64,000 nucleotides of DNA, from NCBI GenBank assembly GCA_014155875.1, contig JACEFZ010021399.1:1-64000 (forward strand), written 5' to 3'. Position numbers and translations under genes: made by a program. Position 1 is the stretch's first letter; each line of letters opens with the position of its first letter. The stretch comes from Cepaea nemoralis (Eukaryota; Mollusca; Gastropoda; Stylommatophora; Helicidae). Positions 46,221 to 56,999 of the stretch are shown here, in pieces. Below the pieces are notes generated by a model. That model was given only the letters and a program-made list of their open reading frames with translations. It was not told the origin of the DNA and made no database searches.

Positions 46221-46832
46221 GATAAATGGCTAAGCCAGAAAGAGTACAAGTAACATTTGAGATAGAACAAGGTAAACAACAAATATCAGTGCCTGTGTCA
46301 GTGACAGCGTTGACATAACAATATAATTGAACAGGTCAACCGCCTTTCTTATCTAGCACAGTGTGATAACAGACGATGGCAGGTGTGCGGCAGAAAGGAG
46401 AAAACAGTACTGGAATAGACAAAGTAACATTCAGCTATATTTAAACAGCTTCTCACATCTAAACAGGTAAGTTACGGATTAAAACTAGGAGAGATCAATT
46501 GTTGTATTTTTTCTTATCCTTCTGCCTTTCAGTTGCCAATGGAATATTGACCCTCCACTAGGTCATGCTAAGACCTCTGTAGACTAGTCCATGACAAAGT
46601 TGGATGTAGCAGGTCATGTTTTGTGTAGAATCAGGTAGCCAGTCTCATGCCAACCTGTCTTAGTCGCCTCTTACGACATGTATGGTCGGGTTTAATGCTT
46701 CATTTACTCTACATTATTGTTTAGTGCAGACACATGTCGAATGAATAAATAATATAATGGTAAAATTGAAGCTTTCGGAATGATATTATAATAGGCAAAT
46801 GAGAGGAATGTCGTTACTGGAAGGAAGGAAGG

Positions 46833-46960
46833 AACATTATTTTCAAAGGGTCACAATTTGGGCGCGCAGGCCCATCTTACATTCGAACCTTTCAATTACT
46901 AATATTTCGCATATAAATTATCTATTATGCATGGTACATTCCATAGGAAAATAAACATTG
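46833..46960. repeat. Interspersed repeat G, copy 1
   Basis: CATCTTACATTCGAACCTTTC and ATGGTACATTCCATAGG pair with 62817-62945 (CGTCTTACATTCGGCCCCTC, CATGTTACATTCACATAG) in the same order. Unknown family. Confidence 0.45.
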
Positions 46961-46994
46961 TAAAAGAATGCTGTCAATATAAACAATACATGTT

Positions 46995-47060
46995 ATTATG
47001 TAATGAGGCAGACAGGCAGGCAGGCAGGCACGCACGCACACACACACATACACGCATGCA
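46995..47060. repeat. (GGCA)n (CGCA)n (CA)n microsatellite
   Basis: Short compound tract starting GGCAGACAGGCAGGCAGG. Confidence 0.9.
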
Positions 47061-47339
47061 TACACACTAACATAATACCTTCATACTCACATTTACACAA
47101 ACATAAATACATCATTTACCCACAACTCACTGTTATACACTCACTCGGTGATACAGAATATGAACAGAAGCATTAAAAAGCTCTTGTGTACAAGCAAACA
47201 TTTCTTTAAGAGAACAAAGTCAGGAAGTTAAGATTAGCCGACCAAATTAAGATAACAGGCGTCACGTTAAGAGGTGCACTGGGGGAAGGAGCTGATGACA
47301 CGATGCTCTCGTCGGATAAGGCATGCGTTTGGAAAATGA

Positions 47340-47770
47340 ATTAATACACAATTTGAAAATCCTTGCCAAACCTGGACAATGATAGAACAAGAGAAAAGAA
47401 AAATCACAACAACAGAAATGAGATTCCTGAGGAGAATACTCAATGTATCAAGAAGAGTTAAGATCAGAAATGAAGAACTCAGGGCTAAAGTGGGGGTTAT
47501 AGCTGTATTATATTTTATTAGAAGGCAGCAAGTCAAATGGTTTGGCCATGCAAGCAGGTTACCAACTAACAGTATACCACAACAAGCAATGTGTACAGAC
47601 CAGAGGGAAGCTGAGGAAGAGGCCGATCACGTAAACGATGGACGCAGGGAATAACAGAGTCCATGGGAATATCGATACATGAAGCCCATAAGCGGGCACT
47701 CTCCCGCTGTTTATACTTCACCTCGACACCGCACGGTACAAGAGGAACATGATGAGATGAGATGAGAGAT
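47340..47770 (+). mobile_element. LINE family X, 3' end
   Basis: It aligns with 12310-12756: CCAAACCTGGACAATGATAG, GAAGGCAGCAAGTCAAATGG, then AAGAGGAACATGATGAG and a GATGA tail. The frame is open from about 47379 to 47654 and reads as the LINE C-terminus (MRFLRRILN, then VKWFGHASR). 5'-truncated. Confidence 0.85.
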
Positions 47771-48019
47771 GAAAATCCTTCCTCTGGAATTCACAAGCCA
47801 AAAGAAACAATGGGTTACAGGCGCGTGCAACAGAAAATTGGAGACATGTATTAGTAGTAATGAAGGAATATGGAAGGAACTAATTGTGATGGCAGAGGAT
47901 GGGAAGTTTTGGTATCTCACGCACAGTCTATTTTTTATTGAAGATTATAGTAAAATAACAGAGGAGATCCTAGACAACACTTCTTGTATCAATTTAATAA
48001 AAAGCAATAGAAGCATCGC

Positions 48020-48125
48020 TCCGTGGCGAAGGTTTTACTAACGCAGTTCATAATCCCGCATGCCCGTGTTCAAAACACAGCTACGCGCGATTTGGCAGCA
48101 GAGCACCTTGCGTTAATTTTTTTTA
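48020..48125 (+). mobile_element. SINE family C, head part
   Basis: GCTCCGTGGCGAAGGTTTTAC, a box B-like CCGTGTTCAAAACAC, and CGATTTGGCAGCAGAGCACC, as at 49.4 and 59.4 kb. It ends in a T-run and lacks the tail. Confidence 0.55.
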
Positions 48126-48164
48126 ACTTATAGAAGCGTTATAATATAAACTAGTCTATATTAT

Positions 48165-48395
48165 TCTCGCGTTCCGAAGATGGAGGGTTCGATACTAAAC
48201 TCCGTCATTCGGTTCACGAGTGCAGTTTTCTAGGTAACTCCTGAGGGTCGTCGCTGGAGCTGCGGATTTCGTGCTTAGTGCGACGCGTTCGGCAGGCCGC
48301 ACTGGGGAAATAGACTTAGTCTTATGGGATAAAACCCGGTGCAACGAAGTCCATCCTCTAGCGTCTAAACCTACTTTAAAATAAATAACTTTTAT
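48165..48395 (+). mobile_element. SINE family A, head truncated
   Basis: GAGGGTTCGATACTAAACTCC (box B region), AACTCCTGAGGGTCGTCGCT, TTGTGCTTAGTGCGACGCG-type block and CCCGGTGCAACGAAGTCC correspond to the family body. Confidence 0.7.
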
Positions 48396-48935
48396 TGGAA
48401 GGAAAGGCAAAGCAGAAGAGTGCTGTCACCTCACAACATAGTGACGATACGGATTTTTCAATTGACACCATTACAATAATGACTTTGCTGACGTAGAAGT
48501 ATCTTCTCGGTTGCCCAGTAACCACCGTATTCAATGTTTTAGAAAATATACAAGTCCCAGCTTTGTAAGCTGACCCACAGATTAAATTTGGTCAACACAG
48601 ATTGCTCCCAAACATGGCCGACTGTACTTTAACAAACATTATTTACTCAAAGCGTAAAGGAACGGTACAGTTATGTGTGCACAGCCTACATTATACAAAC
48701 ACTACTGCAATGTTAATATTTAGATACTCGGCTACACACTCATGTGTGATGCAATATTTTAAATACCCTACTTTATATTCCCCGACCTAGAGGAAACCAG
48801 CCTTCTATAACAAATTCGGTCAGTAAACACATATTAAGTTTCTCAAATATTCAACGCGTGTATGGTTTTTTATTGTATAATTTTTTTTTTCAATTTTCTA
48901 AGTTTCCTGGGTTATTTCAATTGGGCGTTTGACTT
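48396..48935. other. No gene recognised
   Basis: AT-rich DNA without a supported exon or repeat core. Confidence 0.4.
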
Positions 48936-49028
48936 AGCGTCTGCTATATCTGATTTGAAATTGCAATATAGCGTATGCTATATCTGATTTGAAATTGCAA
49001 TATAGCATATGCTATATCTGGTTTGAAA
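48936..49028. repeat. 37-bp repeat containing an 18-bp perfect palindrome
   Basis: Units with GCTATATCTGATTTGAAATT recur about 2.5 times. The last copy contains ATATAGCATATGCTATAT (49000-49017), a perfect palindrome. In the copy before it one base (GCGTAT) breaks the symmetry. Confidence 0.85.
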
Positions 49029-49417
49029 AGTGTTGAAAAGACAGAAGACTCCCTTTCCCGCTATGAATGCGTAAAGGGCATATGCCGGTAGTCAAAGAGC
49101 TTTCGAAATAAACTAACAATTCACTAAACGGATCGCTAGACTAATTATAGTAAACCAACAATGCAATGAAAATAGCTGTGGGATAATAAGACAACGAAAG
49201 TGGGTGGGTTTTAGATAACAGGCTACATTCACAGAAATGACAGTACATGTATATAAATATTTACCACCAGAAACAAAGAATGACGACACAGACGGATACC
49301 CTTAATGGTTATTAACGTAATGGAAACTCCATCAAAATCTATCATTTACGAGTGAATTGTTATGAATTAGTTTCGGTCATGGCTGGTTAGAGTAATATGA
49401 ATCTGCTTGATTCACAT

Positions 49418-49672
49418 GAGCGGGCTCAGTGGTGAGGGAGGCTAAGGACAAAATTCGTAATTCCGCATACCGCGTTCGAAACAGAACTGCAGGCGATTTG
49501 GCAGCAGACAACCTTGCGTTGTGTTTCAAACAATGGTATAAGTGCCGGTTGTTCACAAAGCAATGGCAAACTACTGAACGTAAACTTGCCAAAAAATCAC
49601 AGACAGCCAAACAATGGTGAGGTTGACTGTGACGTCCATTAAAGGATATGCAACTAACTAACAGATTAACAT
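49418..49672 (+). mobile_element. tRNA-derived SINE, family C
   Basis: Head GCGGGCTCAGTGGTGAGGG (box A-like) and CCGCGTTCGAAACAG (box B), then GCGATTTGGCAGCAGACAAC, CAATGGCAAACTACTGAACG and the tail GACTGTGACGTCCATTAAAG. Collinear with 54.28-54.5 (minus) and 59.43-59.64 kb. Confidence 0.7.
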
Positions 49673-49856
49673 GTGCGTATAAACGAACATTCCACCACAT
49701 GTCAACAGGCAGATTACCTAAAGGGACTAGTAAAAATATCAAATTAAAATACGTGATAAATATGTTACTTATTCTGAAAATGTTAAATCTGAAGCAGCGA
49801 GGCTACTTTATGTTCCCCACATTATCCACAGCCTAAGTGAGCACTAAAAGAGGACG

Positions 49857-49930
49857 AAGAAGTGACGGGACAAGAAACAGAAATCACGGGACAAGAAACA
49901 GAAATGACGGGACAAGAAACAGAAATGACA
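49857..49930. repeat. 21-bp tandem repeat, about 3.5 copies
   Basis: Copies of ACGGGACAAGAAACAGAAAT plus one base; almost identical. Confidence 0.95.
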
Positions 49931-50059
49931 TCACAAACAATGTATGGCTCTGAAAGTCAGCACCGAGTAGCTTATTAATAACAGTTGCTCAGGAGTATCC
50001 CAAACTTTCTCCCGAAAACATATGAAATGTGTATAATAGCAAAATATACACAAAGACTG

Positions 50060-50256
50060 ACATATACCACAACAAGCAATGATGTACAGACCAAATATAA
50101 TCAGAAGAAGTGACCGGCCACGTAAACTATGGACAGGGGGATTAACAGAATCCATGGTAATCTCGATATATAAAGTTCATATGCGGGCACTCTTCCGCTG
50201 TTTATGCTTCAATTAGACTTCGCAAGGTACAAGACGAACAAGATGAGATGAGATGA
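50060..50256 (+). mobile_element. LINE family X, 3' tail
   Basis: ACCACAACAAGCAATGATG to GATGAGATGAGATGAT, as in the copies at 12.5 and 47.6 kb. Confidence 0.75.
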
Positions 50257-50259
50257 TAA

Positions 50260-50470
50260 GTGTGGCAGAGCATACTAAATCATCATTACCTAGAGAGAAT
50301 GATGCGGCAATCGATCTGGAGGATCTGGCCGACTCTCAGTACTCCGAGGACACAAAATCAGACCACAGCGGGTATTATTAGTGATGGGACTTTTCATTCG
50401 CTACTGAAGATGATGACTGAGCACTCATGGAATTGTCTTAAGTGCTGTATTGTCAGTTCTTGACTCGACT
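50260..50470 (+). mobile_element. LINE C-terminal fragment
   Basis: A short frame ends with a TAGIISDG...NCLKCC pattern. The DNA word GAGGATCTGGCCGACTC resembles 45.75 kb (GAGGATCTGGCCGACAC), so it belongs to the RNase H-bearing LINE family. Confidence 0.55.
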
Positions 50471-51087
50471 TAACTCAGCTCACCTCAAGTCAACTCAACT
50501 CAACTCTGCTCTCGAGAAAACAGGAAGTCGTCAGATTGACTTCACCATGTGACGTGATCTCCCGCTGAGCTGTAAACAAGTTAACTGAACTGTGTTTTCT
50601 TTTCAGGAAACTCCATTCACAGAAATGCGAAGGAAGTGGCGTGAAAGATCCCCATTCAGAAACAACTAACCCGTCTCACAGTTAGCAGTGTTAACAAATC
50701 TAAGCCGCATATAGCAAAGAGGTCTTCACAGGATGTACGCAAATTACCGTATAAATGGATCCACGCGAAACAAGAAATCATAATAATTCTTATTACGATA
50801 CTCTGATACCGGTTTCTCCCAGTTGGTGCACACAAGCAGAACCCGGGCATGTGATTTCCAAGAGTTACCAGAGACTGACAAAACGTTGGTTCTTAACCTG
50901 GGGTCAAAACATACACATTATGAATACCACGCGGACTAAACTGTTAGCACACCGTGCATTTGCCATGAAAGTGCAGGTCCGTATTACACACTTTGAGACA
51001 CATTGGGCAAATGGTAATAGACCTCTAGTTTTATAGGCCAGGTACCAATCACAGGTAGTACAACTCATAAACATGCTCTATCCAGAC

Positions 51088-51514
51088 CAGGGGTTCCGAA
51101 CATTTTTTTTGACCCATGCACCCTTTCACAATATGTTCAGAATGTCATCCCCTATCTCTTTCGTATTTCCTCCCTATTAAATTCCACCCCTACCCCCACC
51201 TCCGGGCAACTACACAGCATACGTAAAAATGGAAACTAAATTTAATAACACATACTAGAACAAGTCTAGACGTCTACATAAAACGTGATTTGCAGGTCTG
51301 CCTGCTTACGTTATCCAACGAATTTCAAAAGAGCGAGAAGTACAGAATCTTAAAGTATGGAGGGAAAAATAATATCAATAATTGGTTCTTGTATTAAGGC
51401 GAGCTTGAAATAATCTTAACTCTCCCCCCCCCCCCTTCCCGGAAACCCTAAAATTCACCATGGGGATTGAGGGCGGGGGGGGGGGGGGAAGTCCCCACCG
51501 GTTGAGAACCACTG
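51088..51514. mobile_element. Non-autonomous hAT-like element
   Basis: Left end CAGGGGTTCCGAAC and right end GGTTGAGAACCACTG (inverted: CAGTGGTTCTCAACC) fit the CAGNGGTTC ends common in hAT elements. The 8-bp flanks ATCCAGAC and AACTAGAC match at 6 of 8 positions, as expected of an old 8-bp target duplication. About 427 bp, no transposase. A C-run (51423-51435) and a G-run (51475-51488) inside face each other as a long hairpin. Confidence 0.6.
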
Positions 51515-51690
51515 AACTAGACCCACAAGTAACGGTTAGAAAATATGGCGAGACATCAGATTGGTGTGACGTCAAGCAAGGAATCCGTCAGGACTGGGTA
51601 CTGTCCCCGTATTTGTTTAACCTGTACACCGACAATATAATGAGAAATGTCACAGATGATACAACCAACCAAGGAGCAATATGATGCCCT
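51515..51690 (+). mobile_element. LINE reverse transcriptase fragment
   Basis: Contains RT motif B (GIRQDWVLSPYLFNLY, about 51578-51625; the usual Cys after QG is changed). Only this short part remains. The hAT-like element lies directly upstream, as if inserted in it. Confidence 0.7.
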
Positions 51691-51714
51691 AAATATCGGT
51701 AGCCATGAAATACC

Positions 51715-52925
51715 AAAGATTCGATACGATGATAGTATCTCCGAGTATTGATGGTATCTACAAGGATTGGTGGTATCTCCGTGGACCGGTGGTATTACTG
51801 AGAACTGATGGTATCTCTGACGATTGGTGGTATCTGCGAGGGATGGTGGTATCTACAAGGATTGGTGGTATCTGCGAGGATCGGTGATGTCTACAAGGAT
51901 TGGTGGTATCTCCGAGGACCGGTGGTAATACTGAGGACTGATGGTATCTCTGACAATTGGTGGTATCTGCGAGGATTGGTGGTATCTACAAGGATTGGTG
52001 GTAGCTGCGAGGATTTGTGGTAGCTGCTAGGATTGGTGGTATTTCTGAGGATTGGTGGTATTTCCGAGAATTTGTGGTATCTCTGAGGATTAGTGGCTAA
52101 TTCCGAGGATTAGTGGTATCTACGAGGATTTGTGGTATCTCCGAGGATTTGTGGTATCTCCGAGGATTGATGGTATCTACAAGGATTGGTGGTATCTCCG
52201 AGGACCGGTGGTATTACTGAGAACTGATGGTATCTCTGACGATTGGTGGTATCTGCGAGGGAGGGATGGTGGTATCTACAAGGATTGGTGGTATCTGCGA
52301 GGATTGGTGGTATCTACAAGGATTGGTGGTATCTGCGAGGATTTGTGGTAGCTGCTAGGATTGGTGGTATTTCCGAGAATTTGTGGTATCTACGAGGATT
52401 TGTGGTATCTCCGAGGATTGATGGTATCTCCGAGAACTGGAAGTATCTCAGAGGACTGGTAGTATCACCGAAGACTGGTGTTATCTGCGACGATTGGTGG
52501 TATCTAAAAGGATTGGCGGTATCTGCTATGATTGGGGGTATCTACGAGGGTTGGTGGTATCTCCAAGGACTGGCTGGTGGTATCCTCGAATATTGGTGGC
52601 ATCTCTGAGGTTTTGAGATATCTACGAGGATTGATGGTATTTTCGAGGACTGGTGGTATCTCCGAGGATTGTTGGTAACTACGAGGATTGATGGTATCTC
52701 TGTGGATGATGGTATCTCTGAGGACTTGTGATATCTCCGAGGATTGGTGGTATCTCCCAGGATTGGTGGTATCTACGAGGATTGGTGGAATCTACGAGGA
52801 TTGACGGTATCCTCGAGGATTGCTGGTATCCTCGAGGATTAATGATGTCTCTGAGGATTTCGGGTATCTACGAGGACTGGTGGTATTTCCGAGGGCTGGT
52901 GGTATCTCCGAGGATTGGTGGTGTT
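51715..52925. repeat. 19-bp minisatellite, about 60 copies
   Basis: Units of TGGTGGTATCTCCGAGGAT with variants at positions 12-16 (CTACAAG, CTGCGAG, TTCCGAG). A longer block with GGACCGGTGGTATTACTGAG recurs at about 51780, 51915 and 52200, showing higher-order duplication. Plus-strand frames stay open because the unit has few stops; this is not a gene. Confidence 0.95.
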
Positions 52926-53449
52926 TGAACTTGTCCATAATCCTTTCTAGATGTTTGAAATGCTTATAAACCTACTCCCGCAAAAATAATGTGGTGGTTT
53001 CCTTTGGTTCTTCACAGTAGTGACTATTAAAAGTCGTGGATGGATTTAACATGAGATAAACAATTTACACGTAACAGTAACATAGGAAGGAGGTCTGGTT
53101 GTTGATAGGGAGGCATTTCGAAAACTGTTACGGCAGAAGAGTTTTGCACAGGATAAACCACTGAATGAGACTATTAATACATGTATTATCGAAACGCATA
53201 TTTCAATATCTATAATTGAATGGAACGGGTGTCCTCTCTGAATACGCTTGCTTTCTATTACCAGTTTAATGAACAAAAAAAGGTTGATGTAAAAGGTTCA
53301 TGTGTTTCATTAGATCAATAGAATGCATTCATAGACTTGAGTAAACCACCTCAGCGATCAACATACCCCATTTACTAGCCACATAAGAGACGGCATATAT
53401 TTGACTACATATTTATATAAAATTCACTTACGGAGTAGGAATTAAGGAA
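52926..53449. other. No gene recognised
   Basis: AT-rich DNA between an array and a LINE. No supported exon. Confidence 0.4.
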
Positions 53450-54255
53450 TCAAAATTGGGGGACGATACATCAATAACATTAGACATGCAGATGGTACAG
53501 TCTTGATTGCAGACAATGAAAAGGACCTGCAAAATTTAGTAGATGCAGTTGTTGCACACAGTGAACAACTAGGGTTAGAACTGAATATTAAGAAGATAGA
53601 TTATGTTCGTCACTGGGAAGAAGGAAATACCACAATGTGATATACGAGTAGATGGGCATATTCTTAAACAAGTGAATCGATACTGTTATCTCGGCAAGTC
53701 ATAACATCTGATCGGAGATGCCTTGAAGAGATTAGAACAAGAATTGCCATTGCGAAGTTATCCTTTTGCAAGATGAAAAACATACTGACCAATACAAAGA
53801 TATCAATAGAAACGAGAAAAAGAGTGTTGAGGTCCTCATAGAACCTATACTTTTGTATGGTTGTGAAGCATGGACAATAAGCAGTCAAGCTGAAAAAAAA
53901 GCTGATGGCTGTGGAAATGTGGTTTCTGAGAAAAATGCAAAGAATACCATGGACAGACAGAAAAACCAATGAGCAAGTCCTTCAAGAAACAAATGAAGAT
54001 CGTAAACTGATTAGAGTCTTTAGACGTAGACAGTCAAAATTTTTTGGGCATGTTATGAGAAGAAATGACTTGGAGAACTTGGTGACAACTGGCAAGATCG
54101 AAGGGGAAGACCGAGAAGTAAATACCTGGATGGCTTGGCCAAATGGCATTGTTGAGACAGGAACACAGAGCTGATCCACGACCTTGGTGATCAAGTGAGA
54201 TGGCAGAACATGACCGCCCACGCTTACTGGCATGGCACATGATGGATGGATGGAA
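53450..54255 (+). mobile_element. LINE, RT C-terminal half and 3' end
   Basis: It begins at the RT catalytic region (RYINNIRHADGTVLIAD, about 53466-53516; the YADD box is decayed to HADG). It continues through LGLELNIKK and PILLYGCEAWTISSQ (about 53842-53886) to WFLRKMQRIPW and FFGHVMRR, then VTTGKIEG (about 54080-54104). Several frame changes. Its 3' end is TGGCATGGCACATGATGG with a GATG tail. The reverse-strand copy nested in the LTR element (27.4-28.5 kb) is of the same family. Confidence 0.88.
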
Positions 54256-54279
54256 TTCACTTACTTTTTAAATTAATTT

Positions 54280-54505
54280 TTAGATGAATGTCCTTTACAG
54301 GACGTAGCAGTCAACCCCAGCATTTTGGCAGTTCGTGATTCCTGGGCAAGTTTTACCTTCAGTAGTTTGCCATTGCTTTCTGAACGACCGGCACCTACAC
54401 CTCTTTTTCGAAAAAAAAAGAAACTACCACCGCTGTGTTTCGAACCCGGGTATACGGGATTACGAATTGCGTCCGTAGCCCCTCTGCCACTGAGACCGGC
54501 GGTTC
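54280..54505 (-). mobile_element. tRNA-derived SINE, family C
   Basis: On the minus strand it has GCCGGTCTCAGTGGCAGAGG (box A), CCGGGTTCGAAACAC (box B), AAGCAATGGCAAACTACTG and the tail GACTGCTACGTCCTGTAAAG. This copy has the best preserved head of the family. Confidence 0.75.
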
Positions 54506-55510
54506 ACTTACTTTACTGGACATATATAGATAGTTCACTTACTTTACTGGACATATATAGATAGTTCACTTACTTTACTGGACATATATAGATAGTTCAC
54601 TTACTTTACTGGACATATATAGATAGTTCACTTACTTTACTGGACATATATAGATAGTTCACTTACTTTACTGGACATATATAGATAGTTCACTTACTTT
54701 ACTAGACATATATAGATAGTTCACTTACTTTACTAGACATCTATAGATAGTTCACTTACTTTACTAGACATCTATAGATAGTTCACTTACTTTACTGGAC
54801 ATCTATAGATAGTTCACTTACTTTACTGGACATATATAGATAGTTCACTTACTTTACTGGACATATATAGATAGTTCACTTACTTTACTAGACATATATA
54901 GATAGTTCACTTACTTTACTAGACATCTATAGATAGTTCACTTACTTTACTAGACATCTATAGATAGTTCACTTACTTTACTGGACATCTATAGATAGTT
55001 CACTTACTTTACTGGACATATATAGATAGTTCACTTACTTTACTGGACATATATAGATAGTTCACTTACTTTACTAGACATATATAGATAGTTCACTTAC
55101 TTTACTAGATATCTATAGATAGTTCACTTACTTTACTAGATATCTATAGATAGTTCACTTACTTTACTGGACATATATAGATAGTTCACTTACTTTACTG
55201 GACATATATAGATAGTTCACTTACTTTACTGGACATATATAGATAGTTCACTTACTTTACTAGACATATATAGATAGTACACTTACTTTACTGGACATCT
55301 ATAGATAGTTCACTTACTTTACTGGACATATATAGATAGTTCACTTACTTTACTAGACATCTATAGATAGTTCACTTACTTTACTAGACATCTATAGATA
55401 GTTCACTTACTTTACTAGACATATATAGATAGTACTCTTAACTTTACTAGACATATATATATATATATAGTTCTCTTAACTTTACAAGACATCTATAAAT
55501 ACTTCACTTA
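54506..55510. repeat. 31-bp minisatellite, about 32 copies
   Basis: Units of TTCACTTACTTTACTGGACA plus TATATAGATAG. Variants are GGACAT/AGACAT and ATATAT/ATCTAT. Variant order repeats every six units (186 bp) between about 54690 and 55080. It starts immediately at the 5' end of the family C SINE and becomes irregular after 55430. Confidence 0.96.
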
Positions 55511-55515
55511 TTTTA

Positions 55516-55682
55516 CTAGATTCATTCATTCATTCAGTAATATGTCCTTAGCAGAACCTGGCTCCCATCACAACCGTCCGGAAAACTTCTCGATCATAAG
55601 CAAGATGTCCCGCGTCCGATACACCCATCTGGATATCATCCGCCATATCCTGCACCCAGCTTCTCTTTGACCTTTTACTAGA
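55516..55682 (-). mobile_element. LINE 3' end with (ATGA)n tail
   Basis: Plus-strand ATTCATTCATTCAGTAATATG, CCATCACAACCGTCCGG and GATACACCCATCTGGATATC match 16300-16462 in the same orientation. Confidence 0.6.
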
Positions 55683-56520
55683 TATCTAAAGATAATTTAC
55701 TTATTTTACTAAACATATATAGATACTTCAGATATTTTACTAGAAACGTATAGAGCGATCACATACTTTGCTAGGAAAAAAAAAAAAATTCTGATGCCCA
55801 TTTAAGACCGACCCTACCAGGGTCAGTGAAAAGAAAACATGGCATTGAAAGTAAGCATGTTCTCCAGGTCGACAGCTAAGCGGGCTAGCCACGCCGCCCC
55901 GCGGCTCTTAACATTCAATTAACTCCACTACCAGACCTAAGGGGTTTTGATTTAGTGTTTTAAAGACTTAAAGAAATGGTCTCATAGAATACTGAAAGGG
56001 ATAGACCCAGAAGCATCGACGAAGAGGCAACCGTAGGCTCCAATAGAGAGACGGTCAAAAGCTTCATTAGACTGCACACCGACTACGATAGGATTTCTTT
56101 TCACCTCGACAAACTGCCAAAGAAGTTCCACAGTACAACTAATGTTTAAGAATCCTTGTGATAAAGGCAAGCATAGCCACATTGCTGCAATACCAGAATG
56201 GCTACTTCAGGTATGGCCATGGTGGCATAACCAGCAGGTAATGGAATGTTGTCACGAAACAAACGACACGATTCCAGAAGCCAGCTAACTGTAGAAACAC
56301 CATTACTGCCCTCTTTATATCCATGTATCGATATTATGTTCGCACGATTGGCGCAATGTGGTCGATTTCTCCAGAGTTTTATTACAAGGCGTTTGCCTTT
56401 TGTTATAAGTACACAGACGATTTCAAAACCTCGAATAAATCTATTTATTCATCGTACTGCAAAAATTGATAAATGATTTTACAATGAACTGAGAAATGTA
56501 AACGTTAGTTAGTTATCTAT
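55683..56520. other. No firm gene; possible SINE remnant
   Basis: A GC-rich patch at about 55800-55912 has GGTCGACAGCTAAGCGGG and CACGCCGCCCCGCGGC, and may be the head of another SINE on the minus strand. The rest is unassigned. Confidence 0.3.
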
Positions 56521-56577
56521 TGGGGTTTCATTCTTGCACTTCTCACAAGTCCATTGGTGCTCATACCTCCCCCGCCC

Positions 56578-56940
56578 CTACACCCCCAAAATATACGTCA
56601 GCGTCCGGCGGCTAATAGTGTCAGTTATGTGTTGGTTGACGAAGCTCCTCATTCTTTCGATGTGCCTCTCCTGTCTGGACGTGCCAATTCTAACTTCCAA
56701 GTCTCTAATTCTGGACAACGGTGTGGATTCACTGGCGTCAAAGTCCTCCTGTCTCGACAACTCGCTAAGGGCAAGGGCGTTAATAACATCGGTACGGTGC
56801 ATGGTGAGGGGTGGGGGAATCTGCAGGTGATGCATGGCCAACAACTGTATCACATCACGCATTCCCGTCAACTCCCACGTGTCCCGGAATGAAGATGAAG
56901 GTGACTTTATGTACAAAAGACCCCACAGAGATTCAGTCCG
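56578..56940 (-). CDS. Candidate 3'-terminal coding exon, unknown protein
   Basis: A 120-codon minus-strand frame of mixed, non-repetitive composition in a GC-richer patch. It can begin after an acceptor-like CTGACAG (56941-56947) in phase 0 and ends at TAG (56578-56580). The peptide starts RTESLWGLLYIKSP, has SFRDTWELTGMRDVIQLL and a long charged helix-like stretch (EDFDASESTPLSRIRDLEV, then RQERHIERMRSF), and ends LTYILGV. No transposon motif is visible and I do not recognise the family. It could be the last exon of a host gene lying at higher coordinates, or an old retrocopy. Support is composition, length and splice-site fit only. Confidence 0.4.
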   Translation of the reverse strand, partial: RTESLWGLLYIKSPSSSFRDTWELTGMRDVIQLLAMHHLQIPPPLTMHRTDVINALALSELSRQEDFDASESTPLSRIRDLEVRIGTSRQERHIERMRSFVNQHITDTISRRTLTYILGV

Positions 56941-56999
56941 CTGTCAGCGTACAGAACACGCATTGATCTTTCGGATCATGCCCATTGAATCACTAGTTG

